Positions 1-5,896 of a stretch of DNA of 9,045 bases are shown piece after piece. The notes under the pieces were generated by a model, which was not told the origin of the DNA, did no database searches, and saw only the letters and a program-made list of their open reading frames with translations. How positions within the stretch are numbered: position 1 is the stretch's first letter; every line of letters begins with the position of its first letter. Origin of the DNA: Acidimicrobiaceae bacterium (GTDB taxonomy: Bacteria; Actinomycetota; Acidimicrobiia; Acidimicrobiales; Acidimicrobiaceae); assembly GCA_013044365.1 (NCBI GenBank), contig JABEUP010000204.1:1-9045 (forward strand). Reading direction: 5' to 3'. Made by a program: the position numbers and the translations under genes.

Positions 1-185
1 CCCTTCGACGGAGACCTTCTCTTAATCTCCGCAATAATTGAGACTCCGCTTCCGGTGAGAGCATCTCTAAAGCCCCGGCAGGGCTGGCTATCCAAGGCCA
101 TCGACAATAACTCGCCGACACTTCTACCGTCGGACTTGGCCCACTCGCGATGATCCGCGATTATTTTATCGAAATAAGTCACCAT
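1..185 (-). CDS. trpC: Indole-3-glycerol phosphate synthase, N-terminal part (cut by window edge)
   Basis: The minus strand from 185 down to base 1 encodes 61 complete codons plus GG of a glycine codon, with no stop, so the gene continues past the left edge. The enzyme converts CdRP to indole-3-glycerol phosphate in cytoplasmic tryptophan synthesis. The recognisable block is IIAEIKRRSPSKG (residues 50-62), the family's first (beta-alpha)8 motif; by family knowledge E53 and K55 are active-site positions and the SPS segment helps bind substrate. The preceding 45 or so residues (MVTYFDKIIADHREW...) fit the usual N-terminal helical extension. The start is ATG at 185, with an in-frame GTG next at 182. 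No good Shine-Dalgarno sequence lies upstream, and an in-frame GTG at 221 is a less likely start because it would lengthen the N terminus. It lies 74 bases after ygfZ, and trpE is one gene further upstream, which supports the call. Confidence 0.9.
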   Translation of the reverse strand, partial: MVTYFDKIIADHREWAKSDGRSVGELLSMALDSQPCRGFRDALTGSGVSIIAEIKRRSPSK

Positions 186-259
186 CGTGAATATGATGTT
201 ATTTGCCCTGGCGCAAAACACTTAGCTTTCACAATATTTAAGGCTGGAAACTCAATCTC

Positions 260-1249
260 TCAGAAATTAATATGCCTGATAGTATTGTGCAGATGACCCA
301 GCTTTACAGATCGGATTTCGAAATCGCCAATCTGTAACCGCGGGAGAAATTCTCCGGCAAGCCTGTGAACAAAACCGAGTGCAACTCCACAGTTAGCAGA
401 GTCATGAAACTGGTACGAGGTTAGAGTAAATACCGGCTTTCCGCCGGATTCGAACAACATCCCTTCAATCTTTGATGAATCGCTGTCGCTAAAATTAACC
501 ACGAAATTTGATAAATGCTTTGGGGTATTGTAACCCCTGGAATCTACTCTTTCTATTAGCTCCTGGCCTGTGTAACAACCTTTTTGGAAATCCGCAGAAC
601 TCCTGATATAGCTCTCCCCAAGTTCCGTCGGGTTCATTCCAGCAGTAATCTCAAACCCCCATTCAGGCTGCCCCCCCATTATCCTCGAGAGCATGGAATG
701 ACTCGGAACGTTGAGATCGGAAAGCAGATTTCTAACTTCATCAAACTCTAGTGCTGAGTAAAGTTCTGATGCCGCCAGCTCCCCCACATCGTGGACGGCG
801 GTGGATCCAACGCCTTCCAGGCGATCCTCCGCGAGCAACGACAAACCAGCGATTTCGTTGGCACCTTTCGCTGAGAGGTGGACCACACATCCGGAAGTAC
901 AGTCAAAGTTAACCCGGGAACGAAGACGAAACCGCTCCAGCCTTTTCTGAACCTCGATTCCGGTACCTAGAGGAGAAAACAGCCTGAACTCTTTTTCAGC
1001 GAGCCTGTGTAGTCCGATAGGGGCAACAAGCGACCCATCCGGTTGGAGCAAAAGTGCCCTAGAGGCCCGGCCAATATCCATCGATTCGACATTCACTGAT
1101 AGTTGTCCGTTCAGATACCACCCGGCCTGATCGCCGACAGCGGTGGTCACATCAGCCTCTTCGATCCAAACCACGGAGCCCATTGCCTCACCGCCGATCT
1201 TTTCGTTCACGTTCTGCCCAATACTGGTGAAAAAGTACCTATAACCCAT
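260..1249 (-). CDS. ygfZ: YgfZ/GcvT-like folate-binding protein (Fe-S cluster maintenance)
   Basis: The product is 329 aa. The diagnostic motif is KGCYTGQE at residues 223-230, with Cys225 the conserved cysteine of the YgfZ family. The N-terminal half (WYLNGQLSVNVESM, then RALLLQPDGSL around 64-74) matches the aminomethyltransferase-like fold, and residues 287-303 (CGVALGFVHR) resemble the C-terminal barrel. YgfZ proteins bind tetrahydrofolate and support synthesis or repair of certain Fe-S enzymes; they lack glycine-cleavage activity. No signal peptide or membrane segment is seen, so the protein is probably cytoplasmic. The ATG at 1249 directly follows the trpE stop (TGAATG) without a clear Shine-Dalgarno sequence. 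A second ATG at 1183 (residue 23) is preceded by GGTGAGG and would give a 307-aa protein beginning near the conserved domain, so the start is uncertain. Its place between trpE and trpC suggests cotranscription; a link to tryptophan synthesis is not shown. Confidence 0.85.
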   Translation of the reverse strand: MGYRYFFTSIGQNVNEKIGGEAMGSVVWIEEADVTTAVGDQAGWYLNGQLSVNVESMDIGRASRALLLQPDGSLVAPIGLHRLAEKEFRLFSPLGTGIEVQKRLERFRLRSRVNFDCTSGCVVHLSAKGANEIAGLSLLAEDRLEGVGSTAVHDVGELAASELYSALEFDEVRNLLSDLNVPSHSMLSRIMGGQPEWGFEITAGMNPTELGESYIRSSADFQKGCYTGQELIERVDSRGYNTPKHLSNFVVNFSDSDSSKIEGMLFESGGKPVFTLTSYQFHDSANCGVALGFVHRLAGEFLPRLQIGDFEIRSVKLGHLHNTIRHINF

Positions 1250-2770
1250 TCAGGAATCAGGAGAATCAAACTGGCGCGCAGCCGAAACCGCGATTAACAG
1301 AGCCCGCGCCTTATTCAGACATTCTAAATCCTCCCCGTCCGGATCGGAGTCAGCGACAATTCCAGCCCCTGCCTGTATGAATGCCCTGCCTTGGGAGTCG
1401 CTGAACAAAGTGCGGATTGCTATCGCTGCATCGAGGTTGCCGGAGAAATCTATATAGCCCACCAAACCGGCATATGGCCCACGCTTTACCGGCTCGAGTT
1501 CATTGATAATTTCCATGGCCCTTACTTTGGGCGCTCCGGAAACCGTTCCCGCGGGCAAGGTGGCTCTGAGAACATCGATAGCGCTCCGGTCAGCTCTTTT
1601 TTGCGCCGACACCTGTGACGTCATGTGCATGACATGGGAATAACGCTCGAGTACCATGAGCTCATCCATCACTTCAGTATTGTACTCAGCCACCCTTCCA
1701 ACATCATTTCTAGCCAGATCAACCAGCATGATATGCTCTGCCACCTCTTTGGGGTGCTCTAAAAGTTCGGCAGCAAGAGCCTGGTCCTCGAGATCAGATC
1801 CACCTCTGGGCCTCGTGCCAGCGATGGGTCTGGAAATTACTCGACCGCCCACCACCTTTACCATCGGCTCCGGTGAAGAACCCGCAACTGTAATCGAACC
1901 AAACCTCAGCAAATACATATAGGGCGATGGATTCAATTGACGGAGCACCCGGTAAAAATCTACCGGATGCGCTCCTAAGTTGAACGAGAACCTCTTCGAT
2001 AAAACCACCTGGAATATATCTCCCGCCGCAATGTATTCCTGTGCCACTTTCACTGCAGTGATAAAATCCAAAGAGGACAGCGAACAATCTGCTTCGACAG
2101 CACCTACCCGGTTATCAATGGAGAGATTCAGCGTCCCCGGCGATGACGTGCTCAGCTCCTGAGACATGGCCCGGACACGGGCAACTCCCATGCTATGCTT
2201 GGCTCTGAGTTCATCTTCGGAGGTATCCGGTCCCACGAGAAGATTCGAAATTAGAATTATTTTTTGCTTCCAATGATCGAATACTGCGATATCGCCAATC
2301 AGACGCATAATCGCATCGGGAAAACCGTATTCGTCGGGAGGCGCTGGAGGTAAATCCTCGATCTCCCGGATGACGTCATATCCCATGTAACCCACGAAAC
2401 CGGCATGTAGTGGCGACAGATCGCCAAGCTCGGCAGCGGTCAGATTGGAGAGCAAAGATTCGAGTGTCGTCAGAAACCCTTTTGGCTCCACCGGTAATGG
2501 TAATTCGACCTCGTTTCGGATTTCGAGCTTACCGGAATTGAGTGATATCTCAGCCAGGGTATTGCGCCCCACGAAGGAGAACCTCGACCACCTCTCGCCC
2601 TTCTCGACTGATTCGAGCAAAAAACCTTCGCCCTCATACCCGACAAGCGCCAAAAATGCCGAAACAGGGGTCAGCGTGTCTGCAAGATATTCTTCGTAGA
2701 CGGGTATCAGTTGATATCCACTTCCGGAACGGTAAGCAGCTACGAAATCACCAAAACTACTCGCGGCCAT
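1250..2770 (-). CDS. trpE: Anthranilate synthase component I
   Basis: The product is 506 aa, the usual TrpE length. It converts chorismate to anthranilate using ammonia delivered by a glutamine amidotransferase partner (TrpG), which is not in this window. An N-terminal domain (about 20-160) carries LLES at 51-54, part of the tryptophan feedback site in the family. The chorismate-binding domain (about 230-500) has NPSPYMYLL at 280-288, PIAGTRPRG at 315-323, AEHIMLVDLARND at 344-356, LPAGTVSGAPKVRAMEII at 405-422 and GAGIVADSDPDGE at 468-480. The LLES and NPSPYM motifs favour TrpE over PabB. The start is ATG at 2770, 13 bases after the hisI stop. The only Shine-Dalgarno candidate, AGGA, lies 11 bases away inside the end of hisI, so translation may be partly coupled. 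The stop abuts ygfZ. No attenuator or Trp-codon leader is visible before the gene, so it is probably expressed with the his genes. Confidence 0.96.
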   Translation of the reverse strand: MAASSFGDFVAAYRSGSGYQLIPVYEEYLADTLTPVSAFLALVGYEGEGFLLESVEKGERWSRFSFVGRNTLAEISLNSGKLEIRNEVELPLPVEPKGFLTTLESLLSNLTAAELGDLSPLHAGFVGYMGYDVIREIEDLPPAPPDEYGFPDAIMRLIGDIAVFDHWKQKIILISNLLVGPDTSEDELRAKHSMGVARVRAMSQELSTSSPGTLNLSIDNRVGAVEADCSLSSLDFITAVKVAQEYIAAGDIFQVVLSKRFSFNLGAHPVDFYRVLRQLNPSPYMYLLRFGSITVAGSSPEPMVKVVGGRVISRPIAGTRPRGGSDLEDQALAAELLEHPKEVAEHIMLVDLARNDVGRVAEYNTEVMDELMVLERYSHVMHMTSQVSAQKRADRSAIDVLRATLPAGTVSGAPKVRAMEIINELEPVKRGPYAGLVGYIDFSGNLDAAIAIRTLFSDSQGRAFIQAGAGIVADSDPDGEDLECLNKARALLIAVSAARQFDSPDS

Positions 2771-2783
2771 CTATTTGCCAGTC

Positions 2784-3152
2784 CTAACCTTCCCGGAGAA
2801 CGCCCGTATAAAAACATGTATAGTTTCCAGTGTGGCAGGCGCCTTTACCCTGCTGCTCCACCTCAATAAGTACCGTGTCTCCGTCACAGTCAAGTGCAAT
2901 ATCATGAACCAGCTGGATATCACCGGAGGTGTCGCCCTTTGCCCAAAGCTCCTTCCGCGACCGGGACCAGAACCAGGTGCGTCCGGACTCAATAGTCCGC
3001 GCGAGTGACTCTCTGTTCATCCAGGCCATCATCAGTACGGTACCCGACTCCATCTCCTGAACAACTGCCGGAACCAAACCATCCGAGGTGAAATTCACTT
3101 TCAAAATCAGATCTGCCGCGGATACCCTCCGATTGATATAGTTTGAGATCAT
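2784..3152 (-). CDS. hisI: Phosphoribosyl-AMP cyclohydrolase
   Basis: The product is 122 aa, the size of the stand-alone cyclohydrolase; there is no fused HisE pyrophosphohydrolase domain, so hisE must be elsewhere. It opens the adenine ring of phosphoribosyl-AMP, the third step of histidine synthesis. Visible motifs are VLMMAWMN (39-46), SRSRKELWAKGDTSG (63-77), DCDGD (88-92), ACHTG (105-109) and TCF (112-114). In the family the aspartates D88, D90 and D92 bind Mg and the cysteines C89, C106 and C113 bind Zn; all are present. The ATG at 3152 overlaps the stop of the groES-like gene as ATGA, which suggests translational coupling because no strong Shine-Dalgarno sequence precedes it. The first 20 or so residues are poorly conserved, as usual. 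Confidence 0.96.
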   Translation of the reverse strand: MISNYINRRVSAADLILKVNFTSDGLVPAVVQEMESGTVLMMAWMNRESLARTIESGRTWFWSRSRKELWAKGDTSGDIQLVHDIALDCDGDTVLIEVEQQGKGACHTGNYTCFYTGVLREG

Positions 3153-3475
3153 AGGTACAGTCCCGTTTCGGTCTCATTCGACGCGGATGCCACGGCGTGA
3201 ATGTCTCTCTCACGAAGTATCAGATAATCGTCGCCCTGAACCTCAACTTCATAGCGGTCGTCTGGCGAAAATAAAACCTTATTTCCTGGCTGGATCGTTC
3301 TCACGTTGGGGCCCACGGCAACTACTTCAGCCCAGACCAGACGCTTTGCTACCTGGGCGGTAGCCGGAATCAATATCCCCGCCCTAGAGTGCCGTTCACC
3401 GTCATTTGAAGGAATCTCAACCAAAACACGATCGGTTAACATTGTTATTGGAAGGTGATCATTGGAGGAAATCAT
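3149..3475 (-). CDS. Divergent GroES-like (Cpn10) protein without roof hairpin
   Basis: The product is 108 aa with a Cpn10 fold: LTDRVLVEI (13-21), a likely mobile loop about 22-40 containing GILIP (33-37) where classical GroES has its GroEL-binding hydrophobic tripeptide, AEVVAVGP (49-56), GNKVLF (64-69) and DYLILRERDIHAV (83-95). Compared with remembered E. coli GroES, the segment after AVG is much shorter: the roof beta-hairpin is missing. A roughly 10-residue N-terminal extension and a 12-residue tail lie outside the fold. I recall similar short GroES-like proteins in Streptomyces and related actinobacteria but know of no demonstrated function. The start is ATG at 3475, with only a weak AGG upstream; an internal ATG (residue 12) sits right before the fold. 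It follows hisF by 34 bases and overlaps hisI by four. It could be a co-chaperonin paralogue or a protein using the fold differently. Confidence 0.82.
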   Translation of the reverse strand: MISSNDHLPITMLTDRVLVEIPSNDGERHSRAGILIPATAQVAKRLVWAEVVAVGPNVRTIQPGNKVLFSPDDRYEVEVQGDDYLILRERDIHAVASASNETETGLYL

Positions 3476-3509
3476 CTTTATTTACCTAACTTGAAGAATA
3501 TTGACATTA

Positions 3510-4277
3510 CTAACAACCATACGGTCGAACCGAAATACCAGAGCGCAGCAACTCATCCTTGACTGCTTTTACTGTAATTTCACCAAAGTGAAATACGGAC
3601 GCAGCCAGCAGAGCATCCGCCCGTCCCAGGACGGCGCCCTCGACAAAGTGAGAAATCTTACCCACCCCGCCACTGGCAATTACAGGAATCGATGCCGAGT
3701 CAACCACGTTTCGTATGAGCGTGATATCGAAGCCATCCTTGGTCCCGTCACGGTCCATTGATGTCAACAGGATCTCCCCTGCACCCAGGGTTTCTGCACG
3801 CTTTGCCCAATCAATAACATTAATACCAGTTGGATACCTTCCTCCATGGGAAAATACTTCATACCCGAAATCTGCCGACCACTTGGCATCGATAGCGAGA
3901 ACGACACATTGGGATCCGAACTCGTAGGCGAGTTCACTTATCAGGCCGGGGTTAGCTATAGCCGCGGAATTAATTGAAACCTTGTCAGCACCGGCGCGCA
4001 GCATGAGCCTCGCATCGTTGTTCGATCGGATACCCCCTCCAACGGTAAAGGGTATGAAAACCTTTTGCGCCGTCGCAGATACCACATCGACCATTATACC
4101 TCTGTCGTCTGATGAGGCAGTGATGTCAAGAAACACCAGTTCATCAGCACCAGACTGGTCATAGAACTGAGCTAATTCGACCGGATCACCCGCGTCGCGA
4201 AGTGAAAGAAAATTAACTCCTTTTACCACCCGGCCCTTATCTACGTCGAGACAGGGGATTATCCTCACGTTCGACAA
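3510..4277 (-). CDS. hisF: Imidazole glycerol phosphate synthase, cyclase subunit
   Basis: The product is 255 aa, a (beta-alpha)8 barrel that takes ammonia from HisH and converts PRFAR to imidazole glycerol phosphate and AICAR. Motifs are RIIPCLDVDKGRVVKG (5-20), DELVFLDITAS (45-55), FTVGGGIRS (77-85), GADKVSIN (96-103), VLAIDA (126-131), GEILLTSMDRDGTKDG (167-182) and AASVFHFGE (225-233). The catalytic aspartates are D11 and D130, the same numbers as in the Thermotoga enzyme when counted from the TTG start. That start (4277) overlaps hisA by 13 bases and has GGAGG ten bases upstream; a GTG at 4268 is the alternative but would lie 19 bases from that site. The pair with hisH two genes upstream forms the heterodimer. 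It is followed by the groES-like gene. Confidence 0.97.
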   Translation of the reverse strand: MSNVRIIPCLDVDKGRVVKGVNFLSLRDAGDPVELAQFYDQSGADELVFLDITASSDDRGIMVDVVSATAQKVFIPFTVGGGIRSNNDARLMLRAGADKVSINSAAIANPGLISELAYEFGSQCVVLAIDAKWSADFGYEVFSHGGRYPTGINVIDWAKRAETLGAGEILLTSMDRDGTKDGFDITLIRNVVDSASIPVIASGGVGKISHFVEGAVLGRADALLAASVFHFGEITVKAVKDELLRSGISVRPYGC

Positions 4278-5014
4278 AGTAACACGGCCTCCCCCACGTC
4301 AAGCCTGCCATCGTGAATCGCACGACCTGAAATGACTCCCAAAAGCCCTTTGCCTTGATACTTCAAGCTCCTCAGGTCGATGAGGTCCTGAGGACAGGAA
4401 ACCCCGCCCGAGGCAATTATCTCAATAGAATGTGAGGCGCCCGTCTCAAGCAGCTTCTCCAGAGTATCCAAATCCGGACCTCCGAGCATTCCGTCACGTC
4501 CTATGTCAGTGGCAACAACTGCACAAGCACCGCGCTCGGCCAAAGACGGCAAAACCTCAAATAAATCCTTGCCTGAACCTTCCAGCCATCCGCGTAATGC
4601 AACTTCATACCGGCCTTCGAAATGGCGGTAATCAAGTCCCACCACCACACCGTCGGCTCGAATATCGGCCACTTGAGACACCAGATCAGGATTCTCGATC
4701 GCCATTGTTCCAATTATTACCCGGCTTACCCCGGCATCAAAGAGATCCTTGGCCTCACTGACCGAACGGATGCCCCCACCGACCTCAACGTTCATTTCCA
4801 CGCGATGACAAATATTTTTAATAATGTCCTTGTTGGGTCCACCCACCGATCTCGCAGCATCAAGATCTACCAGATGCAGCCACTGGGCACCATGGGTTTG
4901 AAATGCCAACGCAGTTTCTAATGGGTCTCCGTAGCTGATCTGGCGACCAAAATCACCCTGGACCAACCTTACGCACTCTCCTTTGATCAGATCAATTGCC
5001 GGAATGAATTCCAA
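4265..5014 (-). CDS. hisA: ProFAR isomerase HisA (possibly bifunctional PriA type)
   Basis: The product is 249 aa, a (beta-alpha)8 barrel that isomerises ProFAR to PRFAR, step four of histidine synthesis. Catalytic aspartates are D8 (IPAIDL) and D170 (VATDIGRDG). Phosphate-binding segments are VGGGIRS (78-84) and ASGGVS (201-206) with GVISGRA (226-232). Actinobacterial PriA enzymes also do the TrpF reaction; this protein keeps R16 and the RGW motif (R141-W143) that match R19, R143 and W145 of mycobacterial PriA, but has Gly where PriA has Ser in the VSGG motif. Whether it is HisA or PriA cannot be settled here. The start must be TTG at 5014: a stop codon lies immediately upstream in frame (the hisH TGA) and the next Met is beyond D8. 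The site AGGTGG is eight bases upstream. It overlaps hisF by 13 bases. Confidence 0.95.
   Translation of the reverse strand: MEFIPAIDLIKGECVRLVQGDFGRQISYGDPLETALAFQTHGAQWLHLVDLDAARSVGGPNKDIIKNICHRVEMNVEVGGGIRSVSEAKDLFDAGVSRVIIGTMAIENPDLVSQVADIRADGVVVGLDYRHFEGRYEVALRGWLEGSGKDLFEVLPSLAERGACAVVATDIGRDGMLGGPDLDTLEKLLETGASHSIEIIASGGVSCPQDLIDLRSLKYQGKGLLGVISGRAIHDGRLDVGEAVLLCRT
4288..4292 (-). promoter_or_regulatory. Ribosome binding site supporting hisF TTG start
   Basis: The minus strand reads GGAGG, followed by ten bases and the TTG at 4277. The alternative GTG at 4268 would be 19 bases away, beyond working distance. The spacing to the TTG is slightly long but acceptable. Confidence 0.6.
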
Positions 5015-5638
5015 TCAGTCAACCACCTTTCGATGACAGGACTCAACAAAATTTGAAATCAAAGCCAGTCCAGTGGTGGAGGATTTCTCAGGGTGGAACT
5101 GGGTGCCCAAAACCCTACCCTTGGCAACTGAAGCGCTGAATCCGTTGCCATAGTTACATATGCCGCTGGTATCATCTGTGACGTCGGGAGCGAAAGAGTG
5201 GACGAAATAGAACCACGACCTATCCGAAATATTCTTGAATAGCAAACTCTCTCCCCCGCCGTTTATGTATTCGACCTGGTTCCAAGACATGTGCGGGACC
5301 TTGGGCGCACCGGACAGCCTTCTAACCCACCCGTCAACAAGTCCAAGACCCGGGACATCCGGAGACTCCTCTGAACCCTCATACAGCATCTGCATACCTA
5401 CACAAATACCGAGAACGGGAATCCCTGCCTCGACCGCCTCCAAAACCATCAAATCAAGACCGCTTGACCGTAACGCCCCGATACATGCGCCAAAAGAGCC
5501 AACCCCGGGCAATATAAGTCCGTTGATATCCGAAAGTCCGCCCGGACTATCCGCCATTCTCGCGTCGGCACCAATTTTAACCAAGGCCTTATATGCGGAG
5601 CCCAAATTCCCAATACCGTAATCAGCTACGACTATCAA
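5015..5638 (-). CDS. hisH: Imidazole glycerol phosphate synthase, glutamine amidotransferase subunit
   Basis: The product is 207 aa, a class I glutamine amidotransferase that supplies ammonia to HisF. The nucleophile is Cys79 in GICVGMQ, and the triad is completed by H182 and E184 in FHPEKS. The oxyanion segment PGVGSFG (44-50) and VPHMSWNQV (114-122) are typical of HisH rather than other amidotransferases. The start is TTG at 5638: an in-frame TAG directly precedes it, the first Met codon lies at residue 28, and the first strand (IVVADYGIGNL) begins at residue 2. AAGGA lies six bases upstream. The gene abuts hisA exactly (TGATTG). It follows an unusual 258-base gap after hisB. Confidence 0.97.
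   Translation of the reverse strand: MIVVADYGIGNLGSAYKALVKIGADARMADSPGGLSDINGLILPGVGSFGACIGALRSSGLDLMVLEAVEAGIPVLGICVGMQMLYEGSEESPDVPGLGLVDGWVRRLSGAPKVPHMSWNQVEYINGGGESLLFKNISDRSWFYFVHSFAPDVTDDTSGICNYGNGFSASVAKGRVLGTQFHPEKSSTTGLALISNFVESCHRKVVD
5023..5028 (-). promoter_or_regulatory. Ribosome binding site supporting hisA TTG start
   Basis: The minus strand reads AGGTGG eight bases before the TTG at 5014. It lies inside the last codons of hisH, so reinitiation from hisH is also likely. Confidence 0.65.
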
Positions 5639-5644
5639 CTAGAT

Positions 5645-5649
5645 TCCTT
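5645..5649 (-). promoter_or_regulatory. Ribosome binding site supporting hisH TTG start
   Basis: The minus strand reads AAGGA six bases before the TTG at 5638. No ATG or GTG is available, because an in-frame TAG directly precedes the TTG. Confidence 0.7.
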
Positions 5650-5802
5650 ACAACTGGATTGAACTCAAACAAGGTGATCTTTACACGATATAAACTCAGC
5701 CCAGGTCTACCCGACAGAGTGCCAAATATCCCGGTAAAGCGGGCGCGACCACCTGTGTATCAAGGACTGCGCAACAACCTTACCGCTGGAGGCGAACCCG
5801 CT

Positions 5803-5826
5803 AAAGACGGCATCATGCCTTGCTTT
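5803..5826 (-). repeat. Imperfect inverted repeat in the hisB-hisH gap
   Basis: Read on the minus strand: AAAG, CAA, GGCA, TGA loop, TGCC, GT, CTTT. Two four-base arms (AAAG/CTTT and GGCA/TGCC) are separated by a small internal loop. There is no following T-run, so it is not a classical intrinsic terminator. It could be an RNA hairpin or a chance palindrome. Confidence 0.3.
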
Positions 5827-5896
5827 CCCCAGTGTGATCCTCTTCCACAGCGGCGCAGGTGGGACAGATTTGATAGCCAATCGGCAAAGCGGAAAA

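Larger units (their letters stand above)
5639..5896. other. Gap between hisB and hisH, no supported gene
   Basis: This 258-base stretch breaks an operon whose other his-region junctions are overlaps or gaps of at most 34 bases. On the minus strand one open frame runs from inside hisB to a stop at 5707 (74 codons from an ATG at 5931), but it has no recognisable motif and its ATG lies inside hisB. Another frame ends in a short CPTC-containing segment with no credible start. Other short frames lack Shine-Dalgarno sequences. An imperfect inverted repeat is at 5803-5826. I recall that Streptomyces and Corynebacterium his operons carry small hypothetical genes at this same junction, so a small unrecognised gene or a decayed one is possible. 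No clear promoter or terminator was found. Confidence 0.5.

Noticed and set aside
1794..2087. Second minus-strand frame of 97 codons inside trpE
   Set aside because: Lies wholly within the chorismate-binding domain of trpE in another frame; no independent motif.
3476..3509. Terminator between hisF and the groES-like gene
   Set aside because: The 34 bases contain no stable hairpin or T-run, so read-through is expected.
4432..4921. Plus-strand frames of 109 and 99 codons opposite hisA
   Set aside because: Shadows of the hisA coding sequence, whose catalytic motifs are intact on the minus strand.
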